64,000 nt of DNA, from assembly GCA_050952845.1 (NCBI GenBank), contig JBMNLP010000001.1, forward strand, positions 2,046,001 through 2,110,000, read 5' to 3'. The notes beneath the pieces were generated by a model. It made no database searches. It was not told the DNA's origin and was given only the letters and a program-made list of their open reading frames with translations. Position numbers and translations under genes: made by a program. Source of the DNA: JAGVSV01 sp050952845. GTDB lineage: Bacteria; Bacillota; Clostridia; Christensenellales; Aristaeellaceae. Positions 45,988 through 54,220 of this stretch are shown one piece after another (position 1 is the first letter of the stretch; every line of letters begins with the position of its first letter).

Positions 45988-47895
45988 ATGGAAAAGATCG
46001 TATACGTAAACAGTGAGGGAAATGGGTTTCCTTCGATCACAGCTGCGCTGGACTCGGTGCGTTCCGACCTGGGAAAGCGCAACATCCGCATTGTGCTGGA
46101 AGGCCGTCAGGAGCTGTCCGCTCCGCTGGTCATTGATTCAGAGAAGGCCAATCAAAACGGATATGGCATCACCATTGAAGGCCGGAACGGCGCAGAGATC
46201 AGCGGCGGACGCCGCTTGTCCGGCTTTACCCATTGGAAGGAGAACATCTACCGCCTGCACTTGCCCGATGTGGCCGCCACCCGCCATCTGTACCTGGACG
46301 GGCAGCCCATCAAACGCCCTGCCACCCCGTTCATCAAGCCGCATCGCTGGGAAAAACTGGAAAGCGCGGAATTTCGCTTCCACGATTTAGTAAAGGAATA
46401 CGACTTAACCGCCTTTGAACGCGGCACCGTTGCCCAATATCGCGGCATCGTCACCACCCATCGCGAGCTGCTTGAATGGCGAGATCCTCAGGCTGTTGAA
46501 ATGGTCTTTGAAACCGGCTGGACGCACTCCATTATCCCCATTCATGAACTTCAGGAGCTCCCGGACGGGCACGTGCTGATTCTGCCTGTGGAGCCGTGCT
46601 TTCGGATGTGTCAGCTCAAAGCCGGCGTGCAGATCGGAGCTACGCCCAACTACTTTGAGAATGTCTTCGAGCTGCTGGGCCGGGCGCCAAACGAGTGGTA
46701 CTTTGACCGCCATGAACGGACGCTCTATCTGGCGCTGGCAGAAGGCGATGCGCCCGAAAACCACGAGGTCATACTGCCACTCACAGAGGAGCTGGTCTGC
46801 GTGAAGGGGGACGTTGCCGCAAAACCCTGTCACCTCAAGTTCCGCAACATTGCATTCCGTCACTCCACCTATCTGCGCCCGATGAACGACGGCCATCCGG
46901 AAGTTCAGGCCAATGTGTTGAGTTCCAACGAGGCAATCGACGTTGCATTGCGCGGCGACTATTCGCTCCATGAATTCATCACGGTGCCCTCCGCGGTTCG
47001 CGTCGCAGGCTGGCGGGGCGTTGCCTTTGAAGGCTGCACCTTTGAACAGTTAGGCAGCGGCGCTTTGGATATCCAGGTTGGCGCGGAAGACGTCCTGGTT
47101 CATGATTGCGTTTTCACGCGCATTGCCGGCTCCGCCATACAGATTGCCGACTTCACGCTGGCATCCTCCCATCCAGAGGACGAGCGGGAAATCGTACGCC
47201 ATATCACAATCTCCAACAACCTGATTCACCATACCGGCTTTGACTACAAAGGCAGCGTTGCCGTCATTGCAGGATATGCGCAGGATGTCTGCATCGTGCA
47301 TAACGACATCCATCACGTGCCCTACAGCGCCATCAGCATCGGCTGGGGATGGGCAACCGCGGACATGACGCTGGATGACCGTCTGACACACCGCGCTCCC
47401 GCAAGCTTTGTGCGCTGGACAGAGCCTTCCGTGTGCAAACGCAACAAGGTTCTGTACAACCACATTCATCACGCGATGATGCTGCTCAACGACGGCGGCG
47501 CCATCTATACCCTGGGTACCATGGACGGCAGCGCCATCATTGGCAACCTGATTCACGAAAGCGCGGGGTTCTATGGAGAAGGCTATGATAAGCTGCACAT
47601 CAATGGCATTCAGCGCGAAACGGTTCATGATCCTGCTGCCGATCCCTTCTGGCAGCTGCAGGGCGTGCCGGGCGGCATCTATATGGACGAAGGCAGCGCG
47701 GGCATTGAAGTGCGCGACAACATCCTTTACGATATAGCCGTTCCGTTATTCTATCACAACCAGATTCTTGACGGCTATCAGAAGGTTGTCGTGCGGGACA
47801 ATACCATCAACCGCCGGCCCGGCGATCCTGATTATCCCGCTGCGCAGGCAAATTTCGCCGGAAGAACCTTTGTGCACAAAAACCCTGAGGGGTAA
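45988..47895 (+). CDS. Right-handed beta-helix glycosidase-like protein
   Basis: 635 residues without a signal peptide, so probably cytoplasmic. VYVNSEGNGFPSITAALDSV and GITIEGRNGAEISGGRRLSGF open a pectate-lyase-like beta-helix. Later NNLIHHTGFDYKGSVAVIAGYAQDVCIVHNDIHHVPYSAISIGWGWA resembles the core of GH141-like proteins. The activity is not decidable: GH141 includes alpha-fucosidase and xylanase members. The ATG at 45988 is preferred over an upstream in-frame GTG because AGAGGTGG lies at good distance. It heads an operon with a GH38 enzyme and D-lyxose isomerase, so it may remove a side sugar before mannose is cut. Confidence 0.75.
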   Translation: MEKIVYVNSEGNGFPSITAALDSVRSDLGKRNIRIVLEGRQELSAPLVIDSEKANQNGYGITIEGRNGAEISGGRRLSGFTHWKENIYRLHLPDVAATRHLYLDGQPIKRPATPFIKPHRWEKLESAEFRFHDLVKEYDLTAFERGTVAQYRGIVTTHRELLEWRDPQAVEMVFETGWTHSIIPIHELQELPDGHVLILPVEPCFRMCQLKAGVQIGATPNYFENVFELLGRAPNEWYFDRHERTLYLALAEGDAPENHEVILPLTEELVCVKGDVAAKPCHLKFRNIAFRHSTYLRPMNDGHPEVQANVLSSNEAIDVALRGDYSLHEFITVPSAVRVAGWRGVAFEGCTFEQLGSGALDIQVGAEDVLVHDCVFTRIAGSAIQIADFTLASSHPEDEREIVRHITISNNLIHHTGFDYKGSVAVIAGYAQDVCIVHNDIHHVPYSAISIGWGWATADMTLDDRLTHRAPASFVRWTEPSVCKRNKVLYNHIHHAMMLLNDGGAIYTLGTMDGSAIIGNLIHESAGFYGEGYDKLHINGIQRETVHDPAADPFWQLQGVPGGIYMDEGSAGIEVRDNILYDIAVPLFYHNQILDGYQKVVVRDNTINRRPGDPDYPAAQANFAGRTFVHKNPEG

Positions 47896-47909
47896 AAGGA
47901 GAGAAGCTT

Positions 47910-50240
47910 ATGAATACGCTGTGGATGATTGGCAATACCCATTTCGACCCCGCATGGCTCTGGACATGGGATGAAGCGATGGCTTCCATACGCGCAACGT
48001 TCCGCTCCGCGCTGGCGCGCATGGACGAAGACCTTGATTTCCGATACAGCTTTTCGACGCCTGCAGTATTTGAATGGATTGAGGAAACAGATCCCGAACT
48101 CTTCAAAGCCATACAGCAGCGCGTCCGGGAAGGCCGCTGGGAGATAACCTCCGAAGGCTGGTGGCTTCAGCCGGACTGCCATCTGCCAACCGGCGAAAGC
48201 TTGGTGCGCCAGGGTTTGTATGGCCAAAGGTATCTCCAAGAGCATTTTTCTTTGACGGCAGACACCGTATTCAACATCGACAGCTTTGGCCATAGCGCCA
48301 TGATGCCGCAGATCATGCGCAAATGCCGGCTGTATCATTACGTATTCACACGCCCTGCGCAGGATGAATACGCTCTCAATGACAACCTGTTCCGCTGGAT
48401 TGCCCCGGACGGCAGCAGCGTCAATGCCTATCGTGCAGGGAGCGCCGGGGAAAACGATTTTCCCAGCTATCCGCAAGGTGATATTGCAGAGTTGATTCGC
48501 CATCGCCGTGCAAAGCTGCTGGCCGATTCGCATGATCATATGATCGTCTTCGGCGTATCGGATCATGGGGGCGCGCCAACCAAAAAATCGATCCGCGAAA
48601 TTCATCAGGCTATACAGGAAAACACCGATCTTCAAGTGCGGTTCGGCACCGTCAGCGATTACTTTAGCGCCCAGGAGGGCAGAATCACAGCATCTGTCCA
48701 TGGGGAAATATTATGCGCCTATTATGGTCCGCTATCGGACGAGCCCGAGGTTAAACGGAATAACCGCAAGGGCGAGTATTCGCTGCTGCAAGCCGAGAAA
48801 GCGGCATTTATGGCCGAGAGACTTGTCGGAAAGGCTTATCCACAAGAAGCCCTCCGCAAAGCATGGAAGGATCTCCTGTTCAATCAGTTCCATGACATTC
48901 TTGGCGGCACCAGCACCCCCGAGGTGTTTGAGGACGCGCGGAACATGAGCGGCCGCATCCTGCAAACTGCAGGCGAGATCCGCCACTTTTCAATTCAATC
49001 CGTTTGCCGGAAAATCCGTATGCTGGGCGACAATGACACAAGCGTATGGAATCTGTGCATTTTCAACCTGAACGGAACGCCCTATCGGGGCCTTCTGGAA
49101 GCGGAAGTACAATGGACGTGGGAATATCCATGGTATCAAGACGGGATTGAGCTGTTTGACGAGGAAGGGAACACCTATCCCGCACAGATTATCCTGGAAC
49201 GGTCTGCTTTTCCCGGTTTCCGCAGCCGGTTCGTGTTTCGTGCAGACATCCCGGCACTTGGCTACCGCACCTATGCCGTACGGAAAACCGGTCAAGCCGT
49301 AGACAAAACCTTGCCCGAATCCAGCCTTGAATCCCCGTTCGAAGTCCGGATGCTTCAGGATGACGGTGATACCTGGTGTTTCAACACACGAAACGGCTAT
49401 GGCGACGCCTATGAACTGCCGCGGCTGACGCGCCGAAAGGTACTCGAAAATGGCATTCACCGCGAAACCGTAAAACAGGAATGGTCATTCCGTTGTTCCA
49501 CATTCGAAGAAATATTCTCCCTTGACCGTGCGACCGGTTTTATTGACTACCGCTATACGGTGAACTGGCATGAGCAGCATACCGTGCTGAAACTCGTGCC
49601 CCGCGCGCAATACGATGCCGAATATATTCACTGCGCCATTCCATACGGATCGGTATCGCGCCCAATGAATCCGGCAGACAAACCCTGTAATGAATGGCTC
49701 GTATGGGGCAATGACAAAGGCGGCATGACCTTCCTGCTGGATGGCGTGTTTGCCTACGACACACGCTGCGGCACTCCCCGCTTTACCTTGCTTCGCAGCC
49801 CGATTTCCGGCGATTTGCGCATGGCACCGCTTGATGAGCATGCAGAATATACGTACATGGGGCAGGGCATGCACACCGGGCGCATCGGCTGCATCCCTGA
49901 AGTGCTCACCGCGGAAGCCGCTTACGGGTTTGCCGCGCATTGGATTGCCCCGCCAACCATCGTATGTGAAGCAAACCATGATGGCCAGCATCCTTCTGCA
50001 AACACCCTTGTTTCAGAAACCAACGGCGTCCATATCAACGCCATCAAGCAAGCCGAGGATGGCGACGGATATGTTGTTCGCATCGCGGAGTACAATGGCG
50101 TTGCCCAGCGCATCAACATGCGGCTTGAAACATTGGGAAGCTGCACATTGAACTTCTCGCCCTATGAGATCAAGACGCTTCGCTTTCGGCAGAATGGCGT
50201 TGTGCAGGAAACCGATATGCTTGAAATATCGGTTTGCTAA
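47910..50240 (+). CDS. Alpha-mannosidase, glycoside hydrolase family 38
   Basis: 776 residues. Retaining exo-alpha-mannosidase that depends on a divalent metal. IGNTHFDPAWLWTW gives metal ligands H11 and D13, and FNIDSFGHSAMMPQ holds the catalytic nucleophile D124 and further ligands. The GH38 middle helical domain (DILGGTSTPEVFEDAR) and beta-sandwich C-terminal region follow. There is no signal peptide, so imported mannosides are cut in the cytoplasm, matching the oligosaccharide transporter encoded divergently. AAAGGAG precedes the ATG. It lies 14 bp after the beta-helix gene. Confidence 0.92.
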   Translation: MNTLWMIGNTHFDPAWLWTWDEAMASIRATFRSALARMDEDLDFRYSFSTPAVFEWIEETDPELFKAIQQRVREGRWEITSEGWWLQPDCHLPTGESLVRQGLYGQRYLQEHFSLTADTVFNIDSFGHSAMMPQIMRKCRLYHYVFTRPAQDEYALNDNLFRWIAPDGSSVNAYRAGSAGENDFPSYPQGDIAELIRHRRAKLLADSHDHMIVFGVSDHGGAPTKKSIREIHQAIQENTDLQVRFGTVSDYFSAQEGRITASVHGEILCAYYGPLSDEPEVKRNNRKGEYSLLQAEKAAFMAERLVGKAYPQEALRKAWKDLLFNQFHDILGGTSTPEVFEDARNMSGRILQTAGEIRHFSIQSVCRKIRMLGDNDTSVWNLCIFNLNGTPYRGLLEAEVQWTWEYPWYQDGIELFDEEGNTYPAQIILERSAFPGFRSRFVFRADIPALGYRTYAVRKTGQAVDKTLPESSLESPFEVRMLQDDGDTWCFNTRNGYGDAYELPRLTRRKVLENGIHRETVKQEWSFRCSTFEEIFSLDRATGFIDYRYTVNWHEQHTVLKLVPRAQYDAEYIHCAIPYGSVSRPMNPADKPCNEWLVWGNDKGGMTFLLDGVFAYDTRCGTPRFTLLRSPISGDLRMAPLDEHAEYTYMGQGMHTGRIGCIPEVLTAEAAYGFAAHWIAPPTIVCEANHDGQHPSANTLVSETNGVHINAIKQAEDGDGYVVRIAEYNGVAQRINMRLETLGSCTLNFSPYEIKTLRFRQNGVVQETDMLEISVC

Positions 50241-50304
50241 TCATCCTGACACTTATTTTGCTACATCCGCTGCTTTTATAAAAATTCTCTTAGGAGGTAT
50301 CATC

Positions 50305-50985
50305 ATGAAAAGATCAGAAATCAATCAGGCTCAGAGAAATGCATTGGCGCTTATTCACGAGCACAGATTTGCATTGCCGCCGTTCGTCACATGGACGATG
50401 GACGAATGGAGAACAAAAAACAGCGAATATGACGAAATCAAGGATAATATGCTGGGCTGGGACATCACCGACTTTGGCAGCGGAGATTTCCACAAGGTCG
50501 GTCTGTTATTGATCACCCTGCGCAACGGCAACCTCAATCATCCGAAGTACCAAAAAACTTATGCGGAAAAACTGCTCATCAGCGAAGAAGGCCAGGTAAC
50601 GCCCTATCACTTCCATTGGAAAAAAATGGAGGATATCATCAACCGCGGCGGCGGCATACTGGTTCTCAAGTGCTATAACAGTGGTGAAAATGGAGAAATG
50701 CTGGATACCCCTGTAACCATTCACAAAGATGGACGCAGCTATGTGGTTCCGGCTGGAGAGCGCGTGGAACTGCACGTTGGCGAAAGCATCACCCTGCCCC
50801 GCGGCCAGTATCATACATTCTGGGCAGAGGGCGGTTCCTGTTTGATTGGAGAGGTGTCCAGCACGAACGATGACAACGTGGACAACCGGTTCTACGAGCC
50901 GGTAGGCCGTTTCCCTGAGGTTGAGGAAGACGAAGAAATACTCTATCCGTTGTTCAGCGAATATCCGGATTTTCAAAAAGCGTAA
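50305..50985 (+). CDS. D-lyxose isomerase (D-lyxose ketol-isomerase)
   Basis: 226-residue cupin enzyme that interconverts D-lyxose and D-xylulose and, in characterised members, D-mannose and D-fructose. QVTPYHFHWKKMEDIINRGGG carries metal ligands H102, H104 and E109, and GQYHTFWAEGG has H170. TAGGAGG precedes the ATG at 50305. It ends the operon after the GH38 mannosidase, so its likely job is to turn released mannose into fructose; that is inference from context. Confidence 0.9.
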   Translation: MKRSEINQAQRNALALIHEHRFALPPFVTWTMDEWRTKNSEYDEIKDNMLGWDITDFGSGDFHKVGLLLITLRNGNLNHPKYQKTYAEKLLISEEGQVTPYHFHWKKMEDIINRGGGILVLKCYNSGENGEMLDTPVTIHKDGRSYVVPAGERVELHVGESITLPRGQYHTFWAEGGSCLIGEVSSTNDDNVDNRFYEPVGRFPEVEEDEEILYPLFSEYPDFQKA

Positions 50986-51021
50986 GATCCTGCCTATGCT
51001 CTGGGTAGGCAGATCTGTTTT
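50985..51021 (+). terminator. Terminator of the beta-helix/mannosidase/isomerase operon
   Basis: AGATCCTGCCTA and TAGGCAGATCT form a stem with one bulged C around an 8-9-nt loop, followed by GTTTTC, immediately after the isomerase stop. Confidence 0.65.
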
Positions 51022-51072
51022 CGGATGTATTGGTTTAGTCGGTGTTCAGTCATTCGCTGATGCACCATGGCA

Positions 51073-51375
51073 TCAGCTTTCCTCAGCGTATACGCGCACC
51101 CGGGCGCCCTCCGGAAAATACTGCTGCATATCGCCCGGCAGCTCGGCTGCCGGCGCGTCAAAGGGCACGACGGATTCCAGCTCCATCAGCACGCGGGACC
51201 GAACCGCTCCCCGCCTGATTTCGCAGGGTTCGGGGTCGTTGTAATAGAGAATGGTACGGGCGATCATCGCATCCTCGGGGATGTCGTAGCTGCCGGCTTC
51301 TCCCTCGTACACCGCCTCGCCTGCCAGCGTAACGGCCAGCATGGTGCGGCGTTTTTTTCCTCTCCGCCGGAACAC
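51073..51375 (-). CDS. Small protein of unknown function next to a URO-D-family gene
   Basis: Unrecognised, up to 100 residues. It probably starts at the GTG at 51375, 3 bp after the URO-D-family stop; an ATG at 51342 is an alternative. The N-terminus is strongly basic (FRRRGKKRR). The rest looks like a small beta-domain (GEAGSYDIPEDAMIARTILYYNDPEPCEIRRG). Tight spacing suggests it works with the upstream enzyme. No signal peptide or metal motif is clear. Confidence 0.5.
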   Translation of the reverse strand: MFRRRGKKRRTMLAVTLAGEAVYEGEAGSYDIPEDAMIARTILYYNDPEPCEIRRGAVRSRVLMELESVVPFDAPAAELPGDMQQYFPEGARVRVYAEES

Positions 51376-51378
51376 AGC

Positions 51379-52389
51379 CTATCCCTGCACCGCCTTCACG
51401 GCATATTCGTTCAGCAGCTTTATATAGGTGCGGTATTGGTCCAGCGAGACGCCGGGCGGCGTCTGATGGTCCACCGAAGCGATGAAGCCGCCTTTGCGCA
51501 TGGCGGGCAGCAGGCGCTCAAACTCCGCGCGCATCGCCTCCTCGCCGTGCGGCATCACCATTTTATCGTAATGCCCGATGAATAAAAACGTCGGGTATTT
51601 ATCACGCAATGCGTTTACGTCCACACCCGCCTGCCGCTCCAGCGGCAGCACGCCATCGATGCCCGCGCGGATAAACCAGGGCACCATTTTGGTGATGTCG
51701 CCGTCCGAGTCGATAAACACCGGCACACCACGCTCCTTCAGGGAAGGCAGCACCTGATGGTAGTAGGGCAGCAAAAACTCGTCGAACAGGGCCTCCGACA
51801 GCATGGGGCCGTTGTTGTAGCTCATGTCCTCCGCCAGGGTGATGAAGTCGGGGATGAAGTATTCGTACAGCGCGTCTAATATTTTCAGGTTGTAGCGGGC
51901 AATGTCGGCGTTGATGCGGTGCAGCAGCTCCGGCTCGTCATAAAAGGAATACAGATGGTTCTCAATGCCCAGCAGCGTGCGCGGCCCCCAGAAAGGGCCC
52001 TCAATGGTCGCCCATACGATGGCGCTGCCCTCGGCCTGCCGCCTGGAATATTCTTCCATCCGCTCCCGGTCGATGGGCACGCGGTCCGGATACAGCGTGG
52101 GCAGGATGCGCTCGTATTCCTCCATGCTGGTGACAATGGGCAGCCCCTCCCCCCTGGGGCTTGGGGTGGCAGCCGTTTTGAAACCAACCCAGGCCTGCAG
52201 ATGCAAATCCAGCCCCATCTGCTGCTGCAGCGCCTGCCCCTGGTTCAACCCCGGCGCCGGCTTGATCTCAAGCCCCTGGCCGATCCAGCTGTGAACGGTT
52301 TTATCCCACCAGGTAGCCCATTCGAGGATCGGCATGCGGTCCACCTGTTCAAAACGCATGGTGCGCGCAAAGCGTTCTCTGACAGTCAT
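51379..52389 (-). CDS. Uroporphyrinogen decarboxylase-family protein (MtaA/CmuA-like)
   Basis: 336 residues with the URO-D/TIM-barrel pattern: MTVRERFARTMRFEQVDRMPILEW at the start and FITLAEDMSYNNGPMLSEALFDEFLLPYYHQVL in the middle, with IDSDGDITKMVPWFIRAGIDGVLPLE later. These resemble the corrinoid-linked methyltransferase branch more than true HemE. The GHYDKMVMPHGEEAMRAEF segment fits that branch. No corrinoid protein gene is adjacent, so the methyl donor and acceptor are unknown. AAAGGGG precedes the ATG. Confidence 0.75.
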   Translation of the reverse strand: MTVRERFARTMRFEQVDRMPILEWATWWDKTVHSWIGQGLEIKPAPGLNQGQALQQQMGLDLHLQAWVGFKTAATPSPRGEGLPIVTSMEEYERILPTLYPDRVPIDRERMEEYSRRQAEGSAIVWATIEGPFWGPRTLLGIENHLYSFYDEPELLHRINADIARYNLKILDALYEYFIPDFITLAEDMSYNNGPMLSEALFDEFLLPYYHQVLPSLKERGVPVFIDSDGDITKMVPWFIRAGIDGVLPLERQAGVDVNALRDKYPTFLFIGHYDKMVMPHGEEAMRAEFERLLPAMRKGGFIASVDHQTPPGVSLDQYRTYIKLLNEYAVKAVQG

Positions 52390-52561
52390 CCATCCATCCC
52401 CTTTACCGCGGCAAGCCGCGTTGTTTGCATCATCATAGCCGGTAGCCGGGGGTGTGTCAAACTGACGACTGATTAAAAGGGCGTTTTTACTAACTTATAT
52501 GAAAAAAGCGGTTGCGGAAATTGTTAACAAATTTTGGCTGTCAAAATGACGTGGAAAGGGT

Positions 52562-52567
52562 TATAAT
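52562..52567 (+). promoter_or_regulatory. Probable -10 box of the diguanylate cyclase gene
   Basis: A perfect TATAAT 29 bp before the ATG. A weak -35 candidate CTGTCA lies 18 bp upstream at 52538-52543. Confidence 0.4.
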
Positions 52568-52596
52568 GATGGGGACAGAAGGGAGGGCAATTCAAG

Positions 52597-53811
52597 ATGT
52601 TTAATGTCCCGGCGATATTGATTGCAAATGGAACAGCTATACTGTTGTTATTGGTTATTTTATTGAGTTTGAAAAGGCCACTGCGTCATGGATTGCTTGA
52701 CGAAAAGATATATTTCGCGATGGTTATTTTTAATATTCTGCAATCCTCCATTGAATCGGTTGTTCTTTTGCTGGATGGCAAAATGGGAGATGGATATCAT
52801 GCGTTGCTGGTCGTGCTGAACGTCTTTTTGTTTGTTGTCACGATTATATTTTCATTTTTCTGGACAGTATATGCAGACTATAAATTGTTTACAGATATGA
52901 AAAGAATCAAGCGGATATATCCTTTTGTGGCCATACCTGCCGTCATCATAATCATCGGCTGCTTCATCAACCTGGTGACACCTGTGTTTTTTGTGGTCGA
53001 TCAATACAATGTTTATCAAAGAACCGATTTATATATCATTCCATATATTGTCAATTATTCTTATATGGCATATGGGGTTATATTGATCTACTCGTACCGT
53101 AAGAAGGTACATAAGTATTTGTTTCTGCCTGCTATTCTGTTTATGATTCCCATCGTGATTGGAAGTATGCTGCAGTTCTTTCATTATGGATACTCTCTGA
53201 TGTGGCTTGGCGTATCCATCGGGATGGTTTATCTATTCATCAATGTTCAAAAGGAATTATCTTATGTCGATATGCTGTCGGGATTATTTAACAGGCAGTA
53301 CTTAGACAACCTATCGTTAATGTATAGTGAAAAAAAGGATACCGCAAGCATACCTGCCGGCATTATGTTAGACATTGATAACTTCAAAAGCATCAATGAC
53401 AGGTTCGGACATGCTGTAGGAGACGATGCGATTGCTACCGTTGGAAAGATATTGCATACAGCCGTGGGGGATAAAGGGGTCATATGCAGGTATGGAGGGG
53501 ATGAGTTCATCGTATTAATGTATATAAACGCTCAGAAAGAAATGATGGATATGATTGACACCATTAAAACACAAACAGCATTGTTCAATGAATCAGGCAA
53601 AAAACCCTATCAGATAAATTTTTCCGTTGGTTACAGCATATACCAAAGCAAGCAGGAGTCGGTCGATGATTTTTTAAAGAAAATCGATGCTTCCATGTAT
53701 GAAGACAGAAAGAGAAAAATTCGCGAAGGACTCCTTACCGATAGAAGACTGAATGATCATCAGGATATCATACAAGTGAAAGGGGCTGGTTTAAGCGAAC
53801 GAGAAGATTAG
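52597..53811 (+). CDS. Membrane diguanylate cyclase (GGDEF)
   Basis: 404 residues. About seven membrane helices in the first 215 residues act as a sensor of unknown ligand. A GGDEF domain follows: SYVDMLSGLFNRQYLDNL, then MLDIDNFKSINDRFGHAVGDDA, and the intact GGDEF at 300-304, so it should make cyclic di-GMP. The inhibitory RxxD site five residues before GGDEF is absent, so product inhibition is not expected. GGGAGGG lies 9 nt before the ATG. The gene is markedly more A+T-rich than its neighbours on the left, a sign of different origin. Confidence 0.88.
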   Translation: MFNVPAILIANGTAILLLLVILLSLKRPLRHGLLDEKIYFAMVIFNILQSSIESVVLLLDGKMGDGYHALLVVLNVFLFVVTIIFSFFWTVYADYKLFTDMKRIKRIYPFVAIPAVIIIIGCFINLVTPVFFVVDQYNVYQRTDLYIIPYIVNYSYMAYGVILIYSYRKKVHKYLFLPAILFMIPIVIGSMLQFFHYGYSLMWLGVSIGMVYLFINVQKELSYVDMLSGLFNRQYLDNLSLMYSEKKDTASIPAGIMLDIDNFKSINDRFGHAVGDDAIATVGKILHTAVGDKGVICRYGGDEFIVLMYINAQKEMMDMIDTIKTQTALFNESGKKPYQINFSVGYSIYQSKQESVDDFLKKIDASMYEDRKRKIREGLLTDRRLNDHQDIIQVKGAGLSERED

Positions 53812-53817
53812 AGCAAA

Positions 53818-53856
53818 TTAGAGCAAATTTACTTATCATGGCGTAATTTGCTCTAA
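53818..53856. terminator. Hairpin after the diguanylate cyclase gene
   Basis: TTAGAGCAAATT (53818-53829) and AATTTGCTCTAA (53845-53856) are perfect 12-bp inverted arms directly after the stop. There is no T-run, so terminator activity is uncertain. Confidence 0.4.
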
Positions 53857-53868
53857 CCTATCATATCG

Positions 53869-54044
53869 CAGGGGCAGAAGGACTCGCCAGTGCTTCGCCC
53901 TGCCGGCTCGCGCAAAGCGCTCGCCACGCGATGCTGAAAATGACCGCACAGGGTCATTTTCTATACGCGCCGCGCCCTGTCGGGTTCGAGCCCTTCTGCG
54001 CTATAAACTGAACAACCTGGAGGAGTTGCTCCAGGTTGTCGTGG
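53869..54044. repeat. 176-bp tandem repeat, copy 1
   Basis: Begins CAGGGGCAGAAGG and ends GTTGTCGTGG. Internal inverted repeats include GCAGAAGG/CCTTCTGC near both ends, AAAATGACC/GGTCATTTT, and ACAACCTGGAG/CTCCAGGTTGT. It carries a tRNA T-arm-like GGGTTCGAGCCC but no tRNA. I see no gene in 53812-54136. Confidence 0.85.
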
Positions 54045-54220
54045 CAGGGGCAGAAGGACTCGCCAGTGCTTCGCCCTGCCGGCTCGCGCAAAGCGCTCGC
54101 CACGCGACGCTGAAAATGACCGCACAGGGTCATTTTCTATACGCGCCGCGCCCTGCCGGGTTCGAGCCCTTCTGCGCTATAAACTGAACAACCTGGAGGA
54201 GTTGCTCCAGGTTGTCGTGG
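54045..54220. repeat. 176-bp tandem repeat, copy 2
   Basis: Nearly identical second copy, directly abutting the first. The differences I see are C/T changes, for example GCGATGC versus GCGACGC and CTGTCGGG versus CTGCCGGG. The last 84 bases on this side also encode the C-terminal end of the serine recombinase on the minus strand. Confidence 0.85.

Noticed and set aside
53869..54220. tRNA gene suggested by GGGTTCGAGCCC
   Set aside because: Only a T-arm-like motif is present; no acceptor, D-arm or anticodon arm can be drawn in either copy.
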